A stretch of 64,000 nucleotides of DNA from an uncultured Oscillospiraceae bacterium (lineage in GTDB: Bacteria; Bacillota; Clostridia; Oscillospirales; Acutalibacteraceae): positions 62,001 through 126,000 of the forward strand of contig UQKB01000003.1 of NCBI GenBank assembly GCA_900541565.1, in the 5' to 3' direction. Both the position numbers and the translations under genes were made by a program. Positions within the stretch are counted from its first letter, which is position 1. Every line of letters begins with the position of its first letter. A model generated the notes under the pieces. The model ran no database searches. It was not told where the DNA came from and was given only the letters and a program-made list of their open reading frames with translations. Positions 56,329 to 64,000 of this stretch are shown piece by piece.

Positions 56329-58314
56329 CTATTTTTTAATTTGGCTTTCGTGCGGAGCGAAAAAGTCTATTCTCGGCTCTAAAAACTTCATTTCATGATT
56401 ATCCGCATTGTCAAAGAAGAAATATATCTCCTCGAATATATTGTCCCAGTTCCACACGCTTTCCGGCACACGCAGATATTTCCTTATCATCTCACAGCCC
56501 GCCGGCGCTATCGGATGATAAAGCGTAGTCAGCACACGTATTTCATGGAAAGTATCGATAAGCAGCCGGCCCATAGCTTCCGCGTCGTCCTTAGCCTCGC
56601 GGCTTATTGCCGACCAGCGCTTATTGCAGTCGCGTACAAAAAGGTCAAGCTCTTCTATAACAGCATTAAACTCATATTTATACATGCACTCTTCGTATTT
56701 TAGTATAAGTTTATCGCACTTTTCCTTTACCTCTGCGCTTACCTCGCCGTGCGGCAATATTCCGCCAAAATACTTCTGCAGCGAGTAAAAGCCGGAGCGC
56801 ACAAGTCTGTTAAATACATTTGTAAGCAGACTTCCCTCTTTAAGCGCGGGGTCAAATTTGTCCTGCGGCTTTGCATCCTCCGGCGCAAACGCGCGCGGAC
56901 TGAAGCTTACGCTTTTAGTGGAAAGTGCCATTCCCAAAAAGTGCATGCGCATCTGCTCAGGCGTATAATAGTCCAGCAATCTGTCAGCCATAGGCGGCTT
57001 TATTTTGCCGCTGCTGCTGGCCTTGTTTCCCATAAAGAAAACATGCCGGTTTGGTATTATATTCGGCAGACGCAACCCTTTTTCCATCTGCTTTGACGCC
57101 GCCATGAACATTGCCGTTTCGGCTATACCGTAAAAATATATATTATCCTCACCTATAAATTGATATATTTCCGCGCCGTCATCCGTCCACCACTTAAGCC
57201 ATTCGTCATCATCGCAGCCGCGCATCTTAAGCGCCGCTTTTGTAAATGATATCGGCGCCCACAGAGACTCCGGCCACACCCAGAAAGTGCGCCCATTTAC
57301 GCCGTCCTTTTCCGGCACTGCTATGCCCCAGCCGCCGTTGCCGGATATTCTAAAGGGCACAATGGTCTTGCCGGTACGATAGCGTATGTCGTTTTTATTG
57401 AGTATTTCACACGCTTTCTCTCGGTCGGCCAGACACGAAAAAGTCAGTGTGACCGACGGCTTCTTTTCGTCGTCTGTTACCGTATATTCCGGCATATCTG
57501 AAAGAGTCTGCGCCTGTGGCATAAACTCACGTTTTACATATATAGTCGGGTCGCGGTAAAACTCGTCCGTCACCCTTATAAGGTTTTCCCTTACGTTGTC
57601 TCTTTTGCGCAGCTCGTCCTGACGTTTTATGAGAGCATCGCGATATTTTTCCATATCAATGTACCAGTTCTGCGTGGGTTTTAGCACCGGACGTTTTCCC
57701 GTAAGAGTGCTTATGGGGTTTATGAGGCCCTGCTCCATATACTGATGCCCAAGCGCGCATTCGTTGGCGTACGCCGCCTCCGACTTGCAGCCGCTTATAG
57801 GGCAGCGCCCCACTACCTGCCGGCCGTTTAAAAAGGCGCCGGCCTCTTCATCATAGAACTGATACGCATTGTCAAGTTTAAGCGCACCGGAAGTATAAAA
57901 TTTTTCAAAAATATCGCAGGAAACCTTTTTGTGTATCTCGCCCGCCTCGCCGAACGCCGACGCTGCAAACAAATCAAGGCTTATATAAAATTTCTCCAGC
58001 GTCGACTTCTGCTTTTCATGATTGGATTTTATATATTCAAGAATATCAGTATATCCGCCGTTTTCTTTCTGCTTTTCAAACCCCTCTTCAATAGTGGAGC
58101 CATAACAGTCGGTGCCGGAAATAAAAAGAACATTTTCGCTTCCTATCCTGTCGCGCAGAAATCTTGCCATCATGTCCGCCGGAATAAACACGCCGCCGAC
58201 ATGTCCGAAATGCAGCTCCTTATTCCCATAAGGCATGCCGGCCGTTACTATTGCCCTCTTCGGAAACGATGGGCGCTTCTCAATATTTATGTCGTTATTT
58301 TTACTGTCTGTCAT
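56329..58314 (-). CDS. metG: Divergent methionyl-tRNA synthetase (class I)
   Basis: A class I aminoacyl-tRNA synthetase most like MetRS, which charges tRNA with methionine. The HIGH motif is HFGH (35-38, in GNKELHFGHVGG) and the KMSKS loop is KASSSGK (431-437), a clear departure. The zinc-knuckle region has CPISGCKSE and ECALGHQ (171-190). MetRS-like landmarks LINPISTLTGKRPVLK (near 197), GRTFWVWPESLWAPISF (near 341) and FIGEDNIYFYGI (near 386) are present, and there is an anticodon-binding helical region after about 510. I use the ATG at 58312-58314 (662 residues); its ribosome site is weak. No C-terminal tRNA-binding domain is present. It could be a second, transferred MetRS or the only one; the window cannot say. 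Confidence 0.8.
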   Translation of the reverse strand: MTDSKNNDINIEKRPSFPKRAIVTAGMPYGNKELHFGHVGGVFIPADMMARFLRDRIGSENVLFISGTDCYGSTIEEGFEKQKENGGYTDILEYIKSNHEKQKSTLEKFYISLDLFAASAFGEAGEIHKKVSCDIFEKFYTSGALKLDNAYQFYDEEAGAFLNGRQVVGRCPISGCKSEAAYANECALGHQYMEQGLINPISTLTGKRPVLKPTQNWYIDMEKYRDALIKRQDELRKRDNVRENLIRVTDEFYRDPTIYVKREFMPQAQTLSDMPEYTVTDDEKKPSVTLTFSCLADREKACEILNKNDIRYRTGKTIVPFRISGNGGWGIAVPEKDGVNGRTFWVWPESLWAPISFTKAALKMRGCDDDEWLKWWTDDGAEIYQFIGEDNIYFYGIAETAMFMAASKQMEKGLRLPNIIPNRHVFFMGNKASSSGKIKPPMADRLLDYYTPEQMRMHFLGMALSTKSVSFSPRAFAPEDAKPQDKFDPALKEGSLLTNVFNRLVRSGFYSLQKYFGGILPHGEVSAEVKEKCDKLILKYEECMYKYEFNAVIEELDLFVRDCNKRWSAISREAKDDAEAMGRLLIDTFHEIRVLTTLYHPIAPAGCEMIRKYLRVPESVWNWDNIFEEIYFFFDNADNHEMKFLEPRIDFFAPHESQIKK

Positions 58315-58316
58315 AT

Positions 58317-58364
58317 TTACACATTCCGGCCAATCCAGCCGATCTCCTTCCAACCTGCATTCAT
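58317..58364 (-). other. Possible leader peptide of metG
   Basis: A 15-codon frame MNAGWKEIGWIGRNV starts at 58362-58364 inside the metG leader and its TAA lies two bases before the metG ATG. It could couple translation. The ribosome site is weak, so this is tentative. Confidence 0.25.
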
Positions 58365-58414
58365 ATAAGCAAAATTCCGCTTTTATCAAAGCATAGGCAA
58401 AAATTGCTATACCT

Positions 58415-58443
58415 ATTTTACTTTATATAAAACCCCAAGTCAA
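58415..58443 (-). promoter_or_regulatory. Sigma-A promoter of metG
   Basis: TTGACT (58438-58443), exactly 17 bases, and TAAAAT (58415-58420) on the minus strand. The predicted transcript begins about 95 bases before the chosen start codon. Confidence 0.75.
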
Positions 58444-58645
58444 CATTATTAGCCGCTGTATTATCTAATTATAATTATAAAATATTTTTATTTTAAGTCT
58501 TTTAAATGTTATATTAATAGGATAAATAAATCATTCGCTTATTATATTTTACTTTAAATCTATTTTACGCAGAAAATAAGCTTAACCGGCTCGACCATGC
58601 GTCATTTTTGATTTATATTTTAATAAAAAATTGTGGTGCAAGTGT

Positions 58646-58819
58646 ATGAATATAAGAGATGCAATATTAATCCTGACAAAATCGCAGCCCGAGCTGCGGC
58701 AAAGATTGGCCGAATATTTGGGCGTTGCGATGCATGATATAACGGATTGGGAAAGCGGAAAATCCGCCCCAAGCAAAGAAATATCACAGGCAATAGCTGA
58801 AAAATATAATATAGCATGA
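58646..58819 (+). CDS. Small XRE-type helix-turn-helix protein
   Basis: A 57-residue plus-strand protein that is almost only a helix-turn-helix domain: RQRLAEYLGVAMHDITDWESGKSAP is the XRE/Cro pattern, with the W-E-x-G-K loop and a C-terminal helix ISQAIAEKYNI. The start ATG has only a weak ribosome site. It is divergent from metG across 330 AT-rich bases. It may regulate itself or metG. It is probably a real gene, because the fold is complete, but small. Confidence 0.6.
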   Translation: MNIRDAILILTKSQPELRQRLAEYLGVAMHDITDWESGKSAPSKEISQAIAEKYNIA

Positions 58820-58880
58820 AATGAGCCTTCGTGGGAGCATTCCGATTTTTCCGGCGAAGTGGTTTTCTTTATACAACAAA

Positions 58881-58905
58881 AACCGACGCCTGACAGGCGT
58901 CGGTT
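58881..58905 (-). terminator. Terminator of the yabR-like gene
   Basis: A perfect 11-bp stem AACCGACGCCT / AGGCGTCGGTT with a 3-nt loop, followed on the minus strand by TTTG. It also sits after the small HTH gene on the plus strand. Confidence 0.85.
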
Positions 58906-58912
58906 AAAGCAT

Positions 58913-59350
58913 TTATTTTTGCGGTTTACGTCTGCGCGGCGTATTTTCCCCTCTTTTTAACGCAGACATCTTTTCGTCACTGGATTGCTTAAAGCGCAGC
59001 ATCATATCTTCAAAGCTGGCAGGCTCGCTTAATTTACTATGCCATTCAAAGTCGCCAGGGCCTTTAACAGGCGGCGCAGACGAAGCCGTACGCCTTCTTT
59101 CAGCAGTGCGCGGTTTTTCCATTGCTTTTTTTATAGACAAACTGATCTTTCCATCTTCGCCGATAGACAGGACCCGCACTTTGACCTCCTGCCCAATTTT
59201 TAAATGGTCACGAATCTGGCTTACATAAGTAGGCGCTACTTCAGAAATATGTACCATGCCGGTCAGACCGTCAGATAAATCTATAAAGGCGCCAAAATTT
59301 GTGATTCCTGTAACTTTTCCTTCTAAAATATTTCCGACTTCAAGCTGCAT
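58913..59350 (-). CDS. S1-domain RNA-binding protein (YabR-like)
   Basis: A 145-residue protein with one S1 domain (residues 1-73: GNILEGKVTGITNFGAFIDL and GLTGMVHISEVAP) and a basic, disordered C-terminal tail (KPRTAERRRT, PRRRKPQK). It is the YabR/general-stress-protein-13 type and may associate with ribosomes or RNA. It lies downstream of divIC, as yabR does in Bacillus. The next gene in Bacillus would be spoIIE; here the block ends at a terminator. Confidence 0.88.
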   Translation of the reverse strand: MQLEVGNILEGKVTGITNFGAFIDLSDGLTGMVHISEVAPTYVSQIRDHLKIGQEVKVRVLSIGEDGKISLSIKKAMEKPRTAERRRTASSAPPVKGPGDFEWHSKLSEPASFEDMMLRFKQSSDEKMSALKRGENTPRRRKPQK

Positions 59351-59400
59351 AAAAAAAACTTATCCTCCTTGGACGGTTGGGTCAGATACGGAAAAACCGT

Positions 59401-59757
59401 TTATTCGCCTGCTATATTTATAAAAATGCGCTCGTCTGGATTTGCATAATCAAACTCCTCCCGCGCAATTCGTTCAATATAAGAGGCATTGTCCTTTTCA
59501 TCAGAGTTATAAACTTCTGCTATCTCTTCATTTTTAACCTCTTGAATAATAATATCATTTTCCAGCGCGGAAAGTTCCGCCTCTTTTTGATTAATCTGAA
59601 TTTGTTGATTAACAAGCGTAACAACTGCATATATGGAAAAACCGGCCAAAGCCAGGTATAAAACAAAGCTTTTCTTTTTTTTCTTTTGCTTTCTCTGCTT
59701 TTTTGAATCTTCCAGGTTGACTTCCTGAATCACTTTTTTATTTGCAACATCAGACAT
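59401..59757 (-). CDS. divIC: Septum formation initiator DivIC (FtsB family)
   Basis: A 118-residue bitopic membrane protein of the DivIC/FtsB family, part of the division septum complex with FtsL and DivIB. A basic cytoplasmic region (KKQRKQKKKK near 20) precedes the membrane helix (about 31-49), followed by an extracellular coiled coil with heptads (about 52-85) and the conserved YIERIAREEFDYANPDERIF. The start overlaps the end of yabQ by eight bases. Position within yabP-yabQ-divIC-yabR confirms identity. Confidence 0.93.
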   Translation of the reverse strand: MSDVANKKVIQEVNLEDSKKQRKQKKKKKSFVLYLALAGFSIYAVVTLVNQQIQINQKEAELSALENDIIIQEVKNEEIAEVYNSDEKDNASYIERIAREEFDYANPDERIFINIAGE

Positions 59758-60292
59758 ATTTGTTCCCCTTTCCTTTTTTACAAGCGCGGGAAAAAATAAA
59801 AAACTTTTTTTTATTATACACCAAGGAAGAATTCAGTTGCAAGTTGTTTTTCTTCTTTTTTTCACGATTTTTATAAAAAATAATATTTTTTTTAAAAAAC
59901 GTACGTTTACAGGCAAAAAAGCCACTCTTTAGCCGGCCGCACACCGCAATTGCGGCGTGCTTCAGCGCTTTTCCTCCGCTTGCAAACAAAAGAAACAAAC
60001 GGCCTGTGAGCAAACCGATTGTAAAGCGGTAAGCCAAAAGGCCGCATAGATGTCCGGCTACCGTATATACGCGTACCTCCCCATTATTATAGGCCATGGC
60101 AAAAAAGAAAGCGCAAACAGCCGCTATAGACATAAAAAGAATATCCTGAATAAACGTATGCACAAATGAACACAGACCCATCGCCCTTAAAAAACGGAAA
60201 ACATCATATACAACACCCAGCACAGCACCTGCCGCGACCGCCAGAAAAAAAATGAGCGTTTGATTGAGCTCCGGCAGTTCCACATATGCCAC
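59750..60292 (-). CDS. yabQ: Spore cortex protein YabQ
   Basis: YabQ-type membrane protein needed for spore cortex formation in Bacillus. The 180-residue protein begins with a few polar residues, then three or four membrane helices (about 10-28, 40-62, 70-95) with VVYDVFRFLRAMG, and ends in a very basic, Lys/Asn-rich tail. The start is GTG; its ribosome site within the end of yabP is crowded, so an in-frame GTG nine bases later is possible. Adjacent to yabP. Confidence 0.85.
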   Translation of the reverse strand: MAYVELPELNQTLIFFLAVAAGAVLGVVYDVFRFLRAMGLCSFVHTFIQDILFMSIAAVCAFFFAMAYNNGEVRVYTVAGHLCGLLAYRFTIGLLTGRLFLLFASGGKALKHAAIAVCGRLKSGFFACKRTFFKKNIIFYKNREKKKKNNLQLNSSLVYNKKKFFIFSRACKKGKGNKYV

Positions 60293-60295
60293 ATC

Positions 60296-60574
60296 CTATC
60301 TGAATAGCTTTGTCAGCAAGCCGCCTGCAGGGCGGTTTTCTGTATAAATAAGCGATACAATATCGCCGTCTATAGAAACTTCTCCCGTTTCCAGACTAAG
60401 TTTATTGATATGCAGCGTACTGCCTTTGATATTGAGCTCTCCAAAATCTGTATAAATAACTACAGACTGCTCGTCAAAGCTTCCAACGTCTAAAACGCCC
60501 GAAAGCGAAAGAAAATTTCTGTTTTCCAATATCATACTGTGCGGCTTTTTTTGCTTTACTTTCTCTTCAGCCAT
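60296..60574 (-). CDS. yabP: Sporulation protein YabP
   Basis: A 92-residue YabP-family protein, required with YabQ for spore cortex and coat maturation. Features: HSMILENRNFLSLSGVLDVGSFDE and the beta-rich repeat VIYTDFGELNIKGSTLHINKL. The family is soluble and partly resembles YqfC. Three bases separate it from yabQ. A sigma-E promoter is expected; none is obvious in the short gap upstream. Confidence 0.93.
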   Translation of the reverse strand: MAEEKVKQKKPHSMILENRNFLSLSGVLDVGSFDEQSVVIYTDFGELNIKGSTLHINKLSLETGEVSIDGDIVSLIYTENRPAGGLLTKLFR

Positions 60575-60638
60575 ATTGCACCTCCAAATAATCCCTGCTG
60601 TTAATTTTATGAGAAGGTGCTGGCATTTATACCGGAAC

Positions 60639-60881
60639 TCAAGGGATTATTCTATACATTTGCGCGGCGTCTTCTTTTCTTATATGTTCGTTTACCGCAA
60701 GGACTTCCACTTTCATCGGCCGATTTCCTAGCTGAATTTCAATAATATCACCGGGTTTAACCGTATAAGAAGCCCGTTGCGGCCGCCCATTGACACACAC
60801 CCGCTGCGCATCACACGCCTCGTTTGCAATCGTCCTACGCTTAATAATCCTTGCAACCTTTAAATATTTATCTAATCTCAC
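60639..60881 (-). CDS. rqcP: S4-domain ribosome-associated protein RqcP (YabO)
   Basis: An 80-residue S4-type RNA-binding protein homologous to Bacillus RqcP (YlmH-unrelated YabO), which with RqcH extends stalled nascent chains with alanine tails in ribosome quality control. It starts at the GTG at 60879-60881, with AGGAG eight bases upstream, and reads MRLDKYLKVARIIKRRT, the exact family opening. NGRPQRASYTVKPGDIIEI completes the domain. Two longer in-frame starts have no ribosome site. Located between hup and yabP. Confidence 0.93.
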   Translation of the reverse strand: MRLDKYLKVARIIKRRTIANEACDAQRVCVNGRPQRASYTVKPGDIIEIQLGNRPMKVEVLAVNEHIRKEDAAQMYRIIP

Positions 60882-60917
60882 AAACACAACTCCTGTCAAA
60901 AATTTTTTATATAAAAA

Positions 60918-60945
60918 GGCTGCCCTGGTGCGCACCAAGACAGCC
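60918..60945 (-). terminator. Terminator between hup and rqcP
   Basis: A 13-bp stem around a GTGCGCAC centre with one wobble pair, followed on the minus strand by TTTTTATAT. Confidence 0.75.
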
Positions 60946-60968
60946 CTTTACATTACAAAAAAGCAAAA

Positions 60969-61244
60969 TTACTGATCCACAGCCTCTTTAAAAGCCTTTC
61001 CTGCCTTGAAAGCGGGAACCTTAGAAGCCGGAATTGTAATTTGTGTTTTCGTTCTGGGGTCACAGCCGGTTCTTTCATTTCTCTGGCGCTGTTCAAAAGT
61101 ACCAAAACCAACAATCTGCACTTTTTCAGCCTTCGCTACACAATCTACAATTGTGTCCAGCACTGCTGTTACTGCCTTTTCAGCGTCTTTCTTTGAAAGT
61201 TCGCTTTTTTCTGCAACTGCTGCAATTAATTCTGTCTTGTTCAT
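60969..61244 (-). CDS. hup: DNA-binding protein HU
   Basis: HU, a 91-residue nucleoid protein that bends DNA without much sequence preference. Typical sequence MNKTELIAAVAEKSELSKKDAEKAV, GFGTFEQRQRNERTGCDPRTKTQI with the DNA-clasping beta arm, and VPAFKAGKAFKEAV. The start at 61242-61244 has GGAGG eight bases upstream. It is inserted between mazG and rqcP, a common clostridial layout. Confidence 0.98.
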   Translation of the reverse strand: MNKTELIAAVAEKSELSKKDAEKAVTAVLDTIVDCVAKAEKVQIVGFGTFEQRQRNERTGCDPRTKTQITIPASKVPAFKAGKAFKEAVDQ

Positions 61245-61274
61245 AAAAAAATCCTCCATGCCATTTGATATTAT

Positions 61275-62072
61275 TTATTTTTGACACTCCTTAACTTCAT
61301 CCCACAAAGAATCAAGTTGGTTCAGGGGTGCCTCTTTTACATCAATGCCGCGCTGTGCGGCCAGCTGCTCTAAAGCGGAAAAACGCTTTATAAACTTGTC
61401 ACAAGCATTATATAGAGCTTTTTCCGCATCTGCGCCGACAAAACGCGAAACATTTACTACAGAAAAGAGCAAATCACCCAGTTCTTCCTCACAGGCGCAA
61501 GTATCCTCCTTTGCAAAAGCAGCCTTTAATTCGCCAAGCTCTTCTTCCACTTTTGCAAAAGCGCCATCTGCGCTTTTCCAGTCAAAGCCAATCTTCGCCG
61601 CTTTCTGCTGAATCTTTGCACTGCGCATAAGCGAAGGCAACGCTTTGGAAATACTCTCCATCGCCTGCCCCTGGGTCGACTGTGATTTTGTTTCCATTTT
61701 TATTTTGTCCCAATTGCTTAAAACCTTTTCAGGCGTATCTGCCTTTACGTCAGAAAAAACATGCGGATGCCTTATAATCAGCTTTTTACAAATCCCATCT
61801 GAAACGTCATTTATATTAAACGAACCTGCTTCAGCTTCAATCTGCGCATGAAAGACAACTTGTAAAAGCACATCGCCAAGCTCTTCTTTTAAAAGCTCGG
61901 TGTCTTCTTTGTCAATTGCCTCAACAACTTCGTATGTTTCTTCTATAAAGTTTTGCCTTATGGAACGGTGGGTCTGTTTTTTGTCCCAGGGACAGCCTTG
62001 CGGCGTTCTTAAAAGCTGCATAATACGGACTAAATCATCAAACGTATAATTTGCTTTTTGTGTAAACTCCAA
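61275..62072 (-). CDS. mazG: Nucleoside triphosphate pyrophosphohydrolase MazG (YabN-like)
   Basis: MazG hydrolyses NTPs and dNTPs to NMP and pyrophosphate, a house-cleaning role. The 265-residue protein has two MazG repeats, with CPWDKKQTHRSIRQNFIEETYEV (near 27) and the metal-binding EExxE...ExxD pattern (KEELGDVLLQVVFHAQIE), and a C-terminal repeat with EEELGDLLFSVVNVSRFV (near 195). Bacillus YabN has an extra N-terminal methylase domain that is missing here. The start is TTG with GGGGGTG upstream. Confidence 0.94.
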   Translation of the reverse strand: MEFTQKANYTFDDLVRIMQLLRTPQGCPWDKKQTHRSIRQNFIEETYEVVEAIDKEDTELLKEELGDVLLQVVFHAQIEAEAGSFNINDVSDGICKKLIIRHPHVFSDVKADTPEKVLSNWDKIKMETKSQSTQGQAMESISKALPSLMRSAKIQQKAAKIGFDWKSADGAFAKVEEELGELKAAFAKEDTCACEEELGDLLFSVVNVSRFVGADAEKALYNACDKFIKRFSALEQLAAQRGIDVKEAPLNQLDSLWDEVKECQK

Positions 62073-62130
62073 CGTGTGCTACACCCCCAAGTCAAAAAAC
62101 AGCCATGTTAAGGATGTTTCGTAACATATT

Positions 62131-63900
62131 CTACCTTATTAAATGATGTTTTTCAAGTGTTTTTGCAATTTTCTTCCCTTTTGGGAGCATGTTAATATCG
62201 TCTTTTGTAATAGCGCGTAATAAAAAGAGTGCAATCGCATAGATAACCACCGCTAAAAGGATCGCCAAAATTGTCGCAATCTTCGTCGGTATCACCAAAA
62301 CAATCAGATTATAGCTTAAAATCGCCGTAACTGCGCACAATAAAGCTGCAAGCAAAGGCTTAATAAAAACCGTGACAAAATTTGGTATAATTTTTGTCTC
62401 TTTGCAAAGAAAATATAGCCCCATTACCAGCACAAAAAGATATCCGACTAGAGAACCGACCGCTGCGCCCTGGATATTTACAGAAGGAATTCCTACCAGT
62501 GTATAATTTAAAATAATTTTAATTACCATACCAATAGTAAGAAGTTTAAGTGGAAGATCCACTCTTCCTACCGCCTGCAGCATACTGCAAACCGGCGTAC
62601 TGGTAGCAATAAAAATAACCGATATGCCCATAATTTGCAGCACATTAGAAGCAATTTGAACCTCTGCGCTGTTATTGCCGTTGCCATAAACCAAATTTGT
62701 AATCGGCCAGGCAAGCACCGACATCCCAAAACCTGCCGGCAGCGTTACCAGCGTTGTCGTGCGCAATACCGTTTCAATACTTCTCCTGATCCGCTTCTTA
62801 TTCCTTGCCGTCCATGCAGCAGTAATAGAAGGCAGCGCACTTGTACCAAACACCTGTGTAACGGCCGTGACTAGCATCATAAGCGTCAGGCTATAGCCAT
62901 AGCTGCCAAATAAGAACGTCTGTATTTTAAAATCCCCGTCTGCATTCGGCAAAAAGTAGGACGGATCCACAAAATTAAAATAAGATTGCAGCAAATCCGG
63001 CTGCGATTCCATAATATCCAAAATACGCAATTGCACCAGCGTCGAGTCAATTGTACCGGAAATACTCATAATAATTGCGCCCAAACCTATCGGAAACGCC
63101 GTTGTTATCAACTGCTTGGTAATAGATTTTGCCGGACGCGACGGCGGCGCATGTACAAGCTGTACTCGGCGTATGCCGTCGCCTTTGATCTTATGCCTTA
63201 AAAACAAATAAAGAAATCCACAAAATGCACCAATTGCAATGCCCAATATGGCAGCCGCTACTGTATAGCTCATTAATTGTGTATAAAATGCTTCTTCATT
63301 CGCAATGGCTTGCCCAAACAGCGTGCCGCTTGTCTGATATTCCTGCGTACCAAAATAAGACACAAGATAGGCCAGCGACAATCCCAACAGCAGCTTTCCA
63401 GACGCTTCAATAATTTCTGAAACCGCCGTAGGCACCATGTTGCGCAGACCTTCGTAATATCCGCGGTAAATCGCCATCAGGCATCCAAACAAAATCATTG
63501 GCGAAAGCATAAAGATAGCAAGCTTAGATTCAGATGACTCCACAAGATCTGCATAAAAATTGCCGCCAATCAGCATCAGTAAAAAACAGATCATCCCTGT
63601 ACAGATAAAAATAGGGATTGATATCCTATGCAGCTTCCGGACATCTCTGTACCTTCCCTGCGCAACGCTTTCAGAAACCATACGCGAAATGGCAATAGGA
63701 AAACCTGCTGTCGCCAGCATAAACAAAGGGTTATACAGTTCATACGCTATATTAAAAATGCCGTTCCCAACGCCGTCTAAAACACGTGCCAGTAGGATTT
63801 TGTAAACCATCCCCATAATTTTTACAATAACCATACTGACGCCTAGCACCATGGCTCCCTGTAAAAACGACTGGCCGCCTGTTTTTGCTTTTTCCGCCAC
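62131..63900 (-). CDS. SpoVB/YabM-type polysaccharide flippase (MOP superfamily)
   Basis: A 589-residue integral membrane protein with about 14 helices of the polysaccharide-transporter/MurJ-like MOP superfamily. Motifs: KIMGMVYKILLARVLDGVGNGIFNIAYELYNP (near 30) and PIALSRMV-like PIAISRMVSESVAQGRYRDV. The family includes SpoVB (cortex precursor lipid II flippase) and YabM. The neighbouring mazG-yabO-yabP-yabQ order points to YabM rather than SpoVB proper. I prefer the GTG at 63898-63900 (GGTGGTG upstream) over an ATG eight codons earlier. Confidence 0.88.
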   Translation of the reverse strand: MAEKAKTGGQSFLQGAMVLGVSMVIVKIMGMVYKILLARVLDGVGNGIFNIAYELYNPLFMLATAGFPIAISRMVSESVAQGRYRDVRKLHRISIPIFICTGMICFLLMLIGGNFYADLVESSESKLAIFMLSPMILFGCLMAIYRGYYEGLRNMVPTAVSEIIEASGKLLLGLSLAYLVSYFGTQEYQTSGTLFGQAIANEEAFYTQLMSYTVAAAILGIAIGAFCGFLYLFLRHKIKGDGIRRVQLVHAPPSRPAKSITKQLITTAFPIGLGAIIMSISGTIDSTLVQLRILDIMESQPDLLQSYFNFVDPSYFLPNADGDFKIQTFLFGSYGYSLTLMMLVTAVTQVFGTSALPSITAAWTARNKKRIRRSIETVLRTTTLVTLPAGFGMSVLAWPITNLVYGNGNNSAEVQIASNVLQIMGISVIFIATSTPVCSMLQAVGRVDLPLKLLTIGMVIKIILNYTLVGIPSVNIQGAAVGSLVGYLFVLVMGLYFLCKETKIIPNFVTVFIKPLLAALLCAVTAILSYNLIVLVIPTKIATILAILLAVVIYAIALFLLRAITKDDINMLPKGKKIAKTLEKHHLIR

Positions 63901-63931
63901 CGGAACACCACCTTTGACCGTCATAATGATA

Positions 63932-63949
63932 GGCGGGGTTTTCCCCGCC
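63932..63949 (-). terminator. Hairpin upstream of the flippase gene
   Basis: A 7-bp GC stem GGCGGGG / CCCCGCC with a TTTT loop, between the preceding gene and the flippase. On the minus strand a T tract is not evident, so termination is uncertain. Confidence 0.5.
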
Positions 63950-63972
63950 CAGCCGTATCTTTTACAAAATTA

Positions 63973-64000
63973 TTACTGTGTGGATGTGTCCTCAGCAGTA
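63973..64000 (-). CDS. C-terminal fragment of an upstream gene (window edge)
   Basis: Eight codons (TAEDTSTQ) and a TAA are visible in one minus-strand frame. The rest lies beyond the window. In related genomes this position may hold prsA or spoVT. Nothing more can be said, and the frame itself is unproven. Confidence 0.3.

Overview
The window is a sporulating, Gram-positive-type Firmicutes chromosome segment. Support comes from a complete spoIIIA operon, spoIVA with a SipL-type partner, a gerA-type germination operon, yabP/yabQ/divIC, a CIRCE-controlled groESL operon, and an IspH protein fused to ribosomal S1 domains, which is typical of Clostridia. A dockerin protein and a SipL (rather than SpoVID) partner for SpoIVA favour an anaerobic clostridial lineage, possibly Oscillospirales/Ruminococcaceae-like; I cannot fix the genus. 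Almost every gene lies on the minus strand. The only plus-strand genes I support are the DUF421/DUF4363 pair (31.5-32.5 kb), a secreted dockerin protein (50.5 kb) and a tiny HTH protein (58.6 kb).

Layout, left to right (minus-strand transcription runs right to left). 0-3.2 kb: dprA (cut by the window edge), a SpoU/TrmH rRNA methylase, and infC-rpmI-rplT with an ATT start for infC and a long leader. 3.2-6 kb: a large fused glycosyltransferase/CDP-glycerol glycerophosphotransferase. 6.2-11.3 kb: spoIIIAA-AH, with an unusual 98-nt AA/AB overlap. 11.5-16 kb: ligA, a GT2 glycosyltransferase, an HD protein and a YwlG-family protein. 16-23 kb: ispH-S1 fusion, pfkA, dnaE. 23-27.7 kb: whiA, rapZ, murB, a PHP phosphoesterase and hprK; yvcK and an HPr/Crh gene, often found here, are missing. 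27.7-32.5 kb: gerA operon, with the divergent DUF421/DUF4363 pair. 32.5-36.6 kb: zinc/manganese ABC transporter (no binding protein) and secDF. 36.8-41.8 kb: aminotransferase, a CpsC/CpsD polysaccharide co-polymerase/tyrosine kinase pair, and the oadB/oadG membrane part of a sodium-pump decarboxylase. 42-45.1 kb: a sipL-spoIVA spore-coat basement operon with a plausible sigma-E promoter. 45.3-49.9 kb: branched-chain amino acid ABC transporter (livJ-H-M-G-F). 50-58.9 kb: an accessory-looking patchwork around groESL, an rRNA methylase and hpf: a dockerin protein with a protease-propeptide-like domain, an Mbeg1-like pseudogene, two copies of a palindromic element, three tandem hairpins, and a divergent methionyl-tRNA synthetase facing a small HTH gene. 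58.9-64 kb: the conserved yabM-yabN-hup-yabO-yabP-yabQ-divIC-yabR block.

The main themes are spore formation and germination (spoIIIA channel, SipL/SpoIVA coat anchor, GerA receptor, YabP/YabQ, SpoVB-like flippase), cell envelope synthesis (TagF-like enzyme, MurB, CpsCD, SecDF) and core information processing. I saw no tRNA, rRNA or CRISPR array. The least explained material is at 50-52 kb and 56.1-58.9 kb, where a shared palindrome, a decayed gene, AT-rich DNA and a synteny break coincide.
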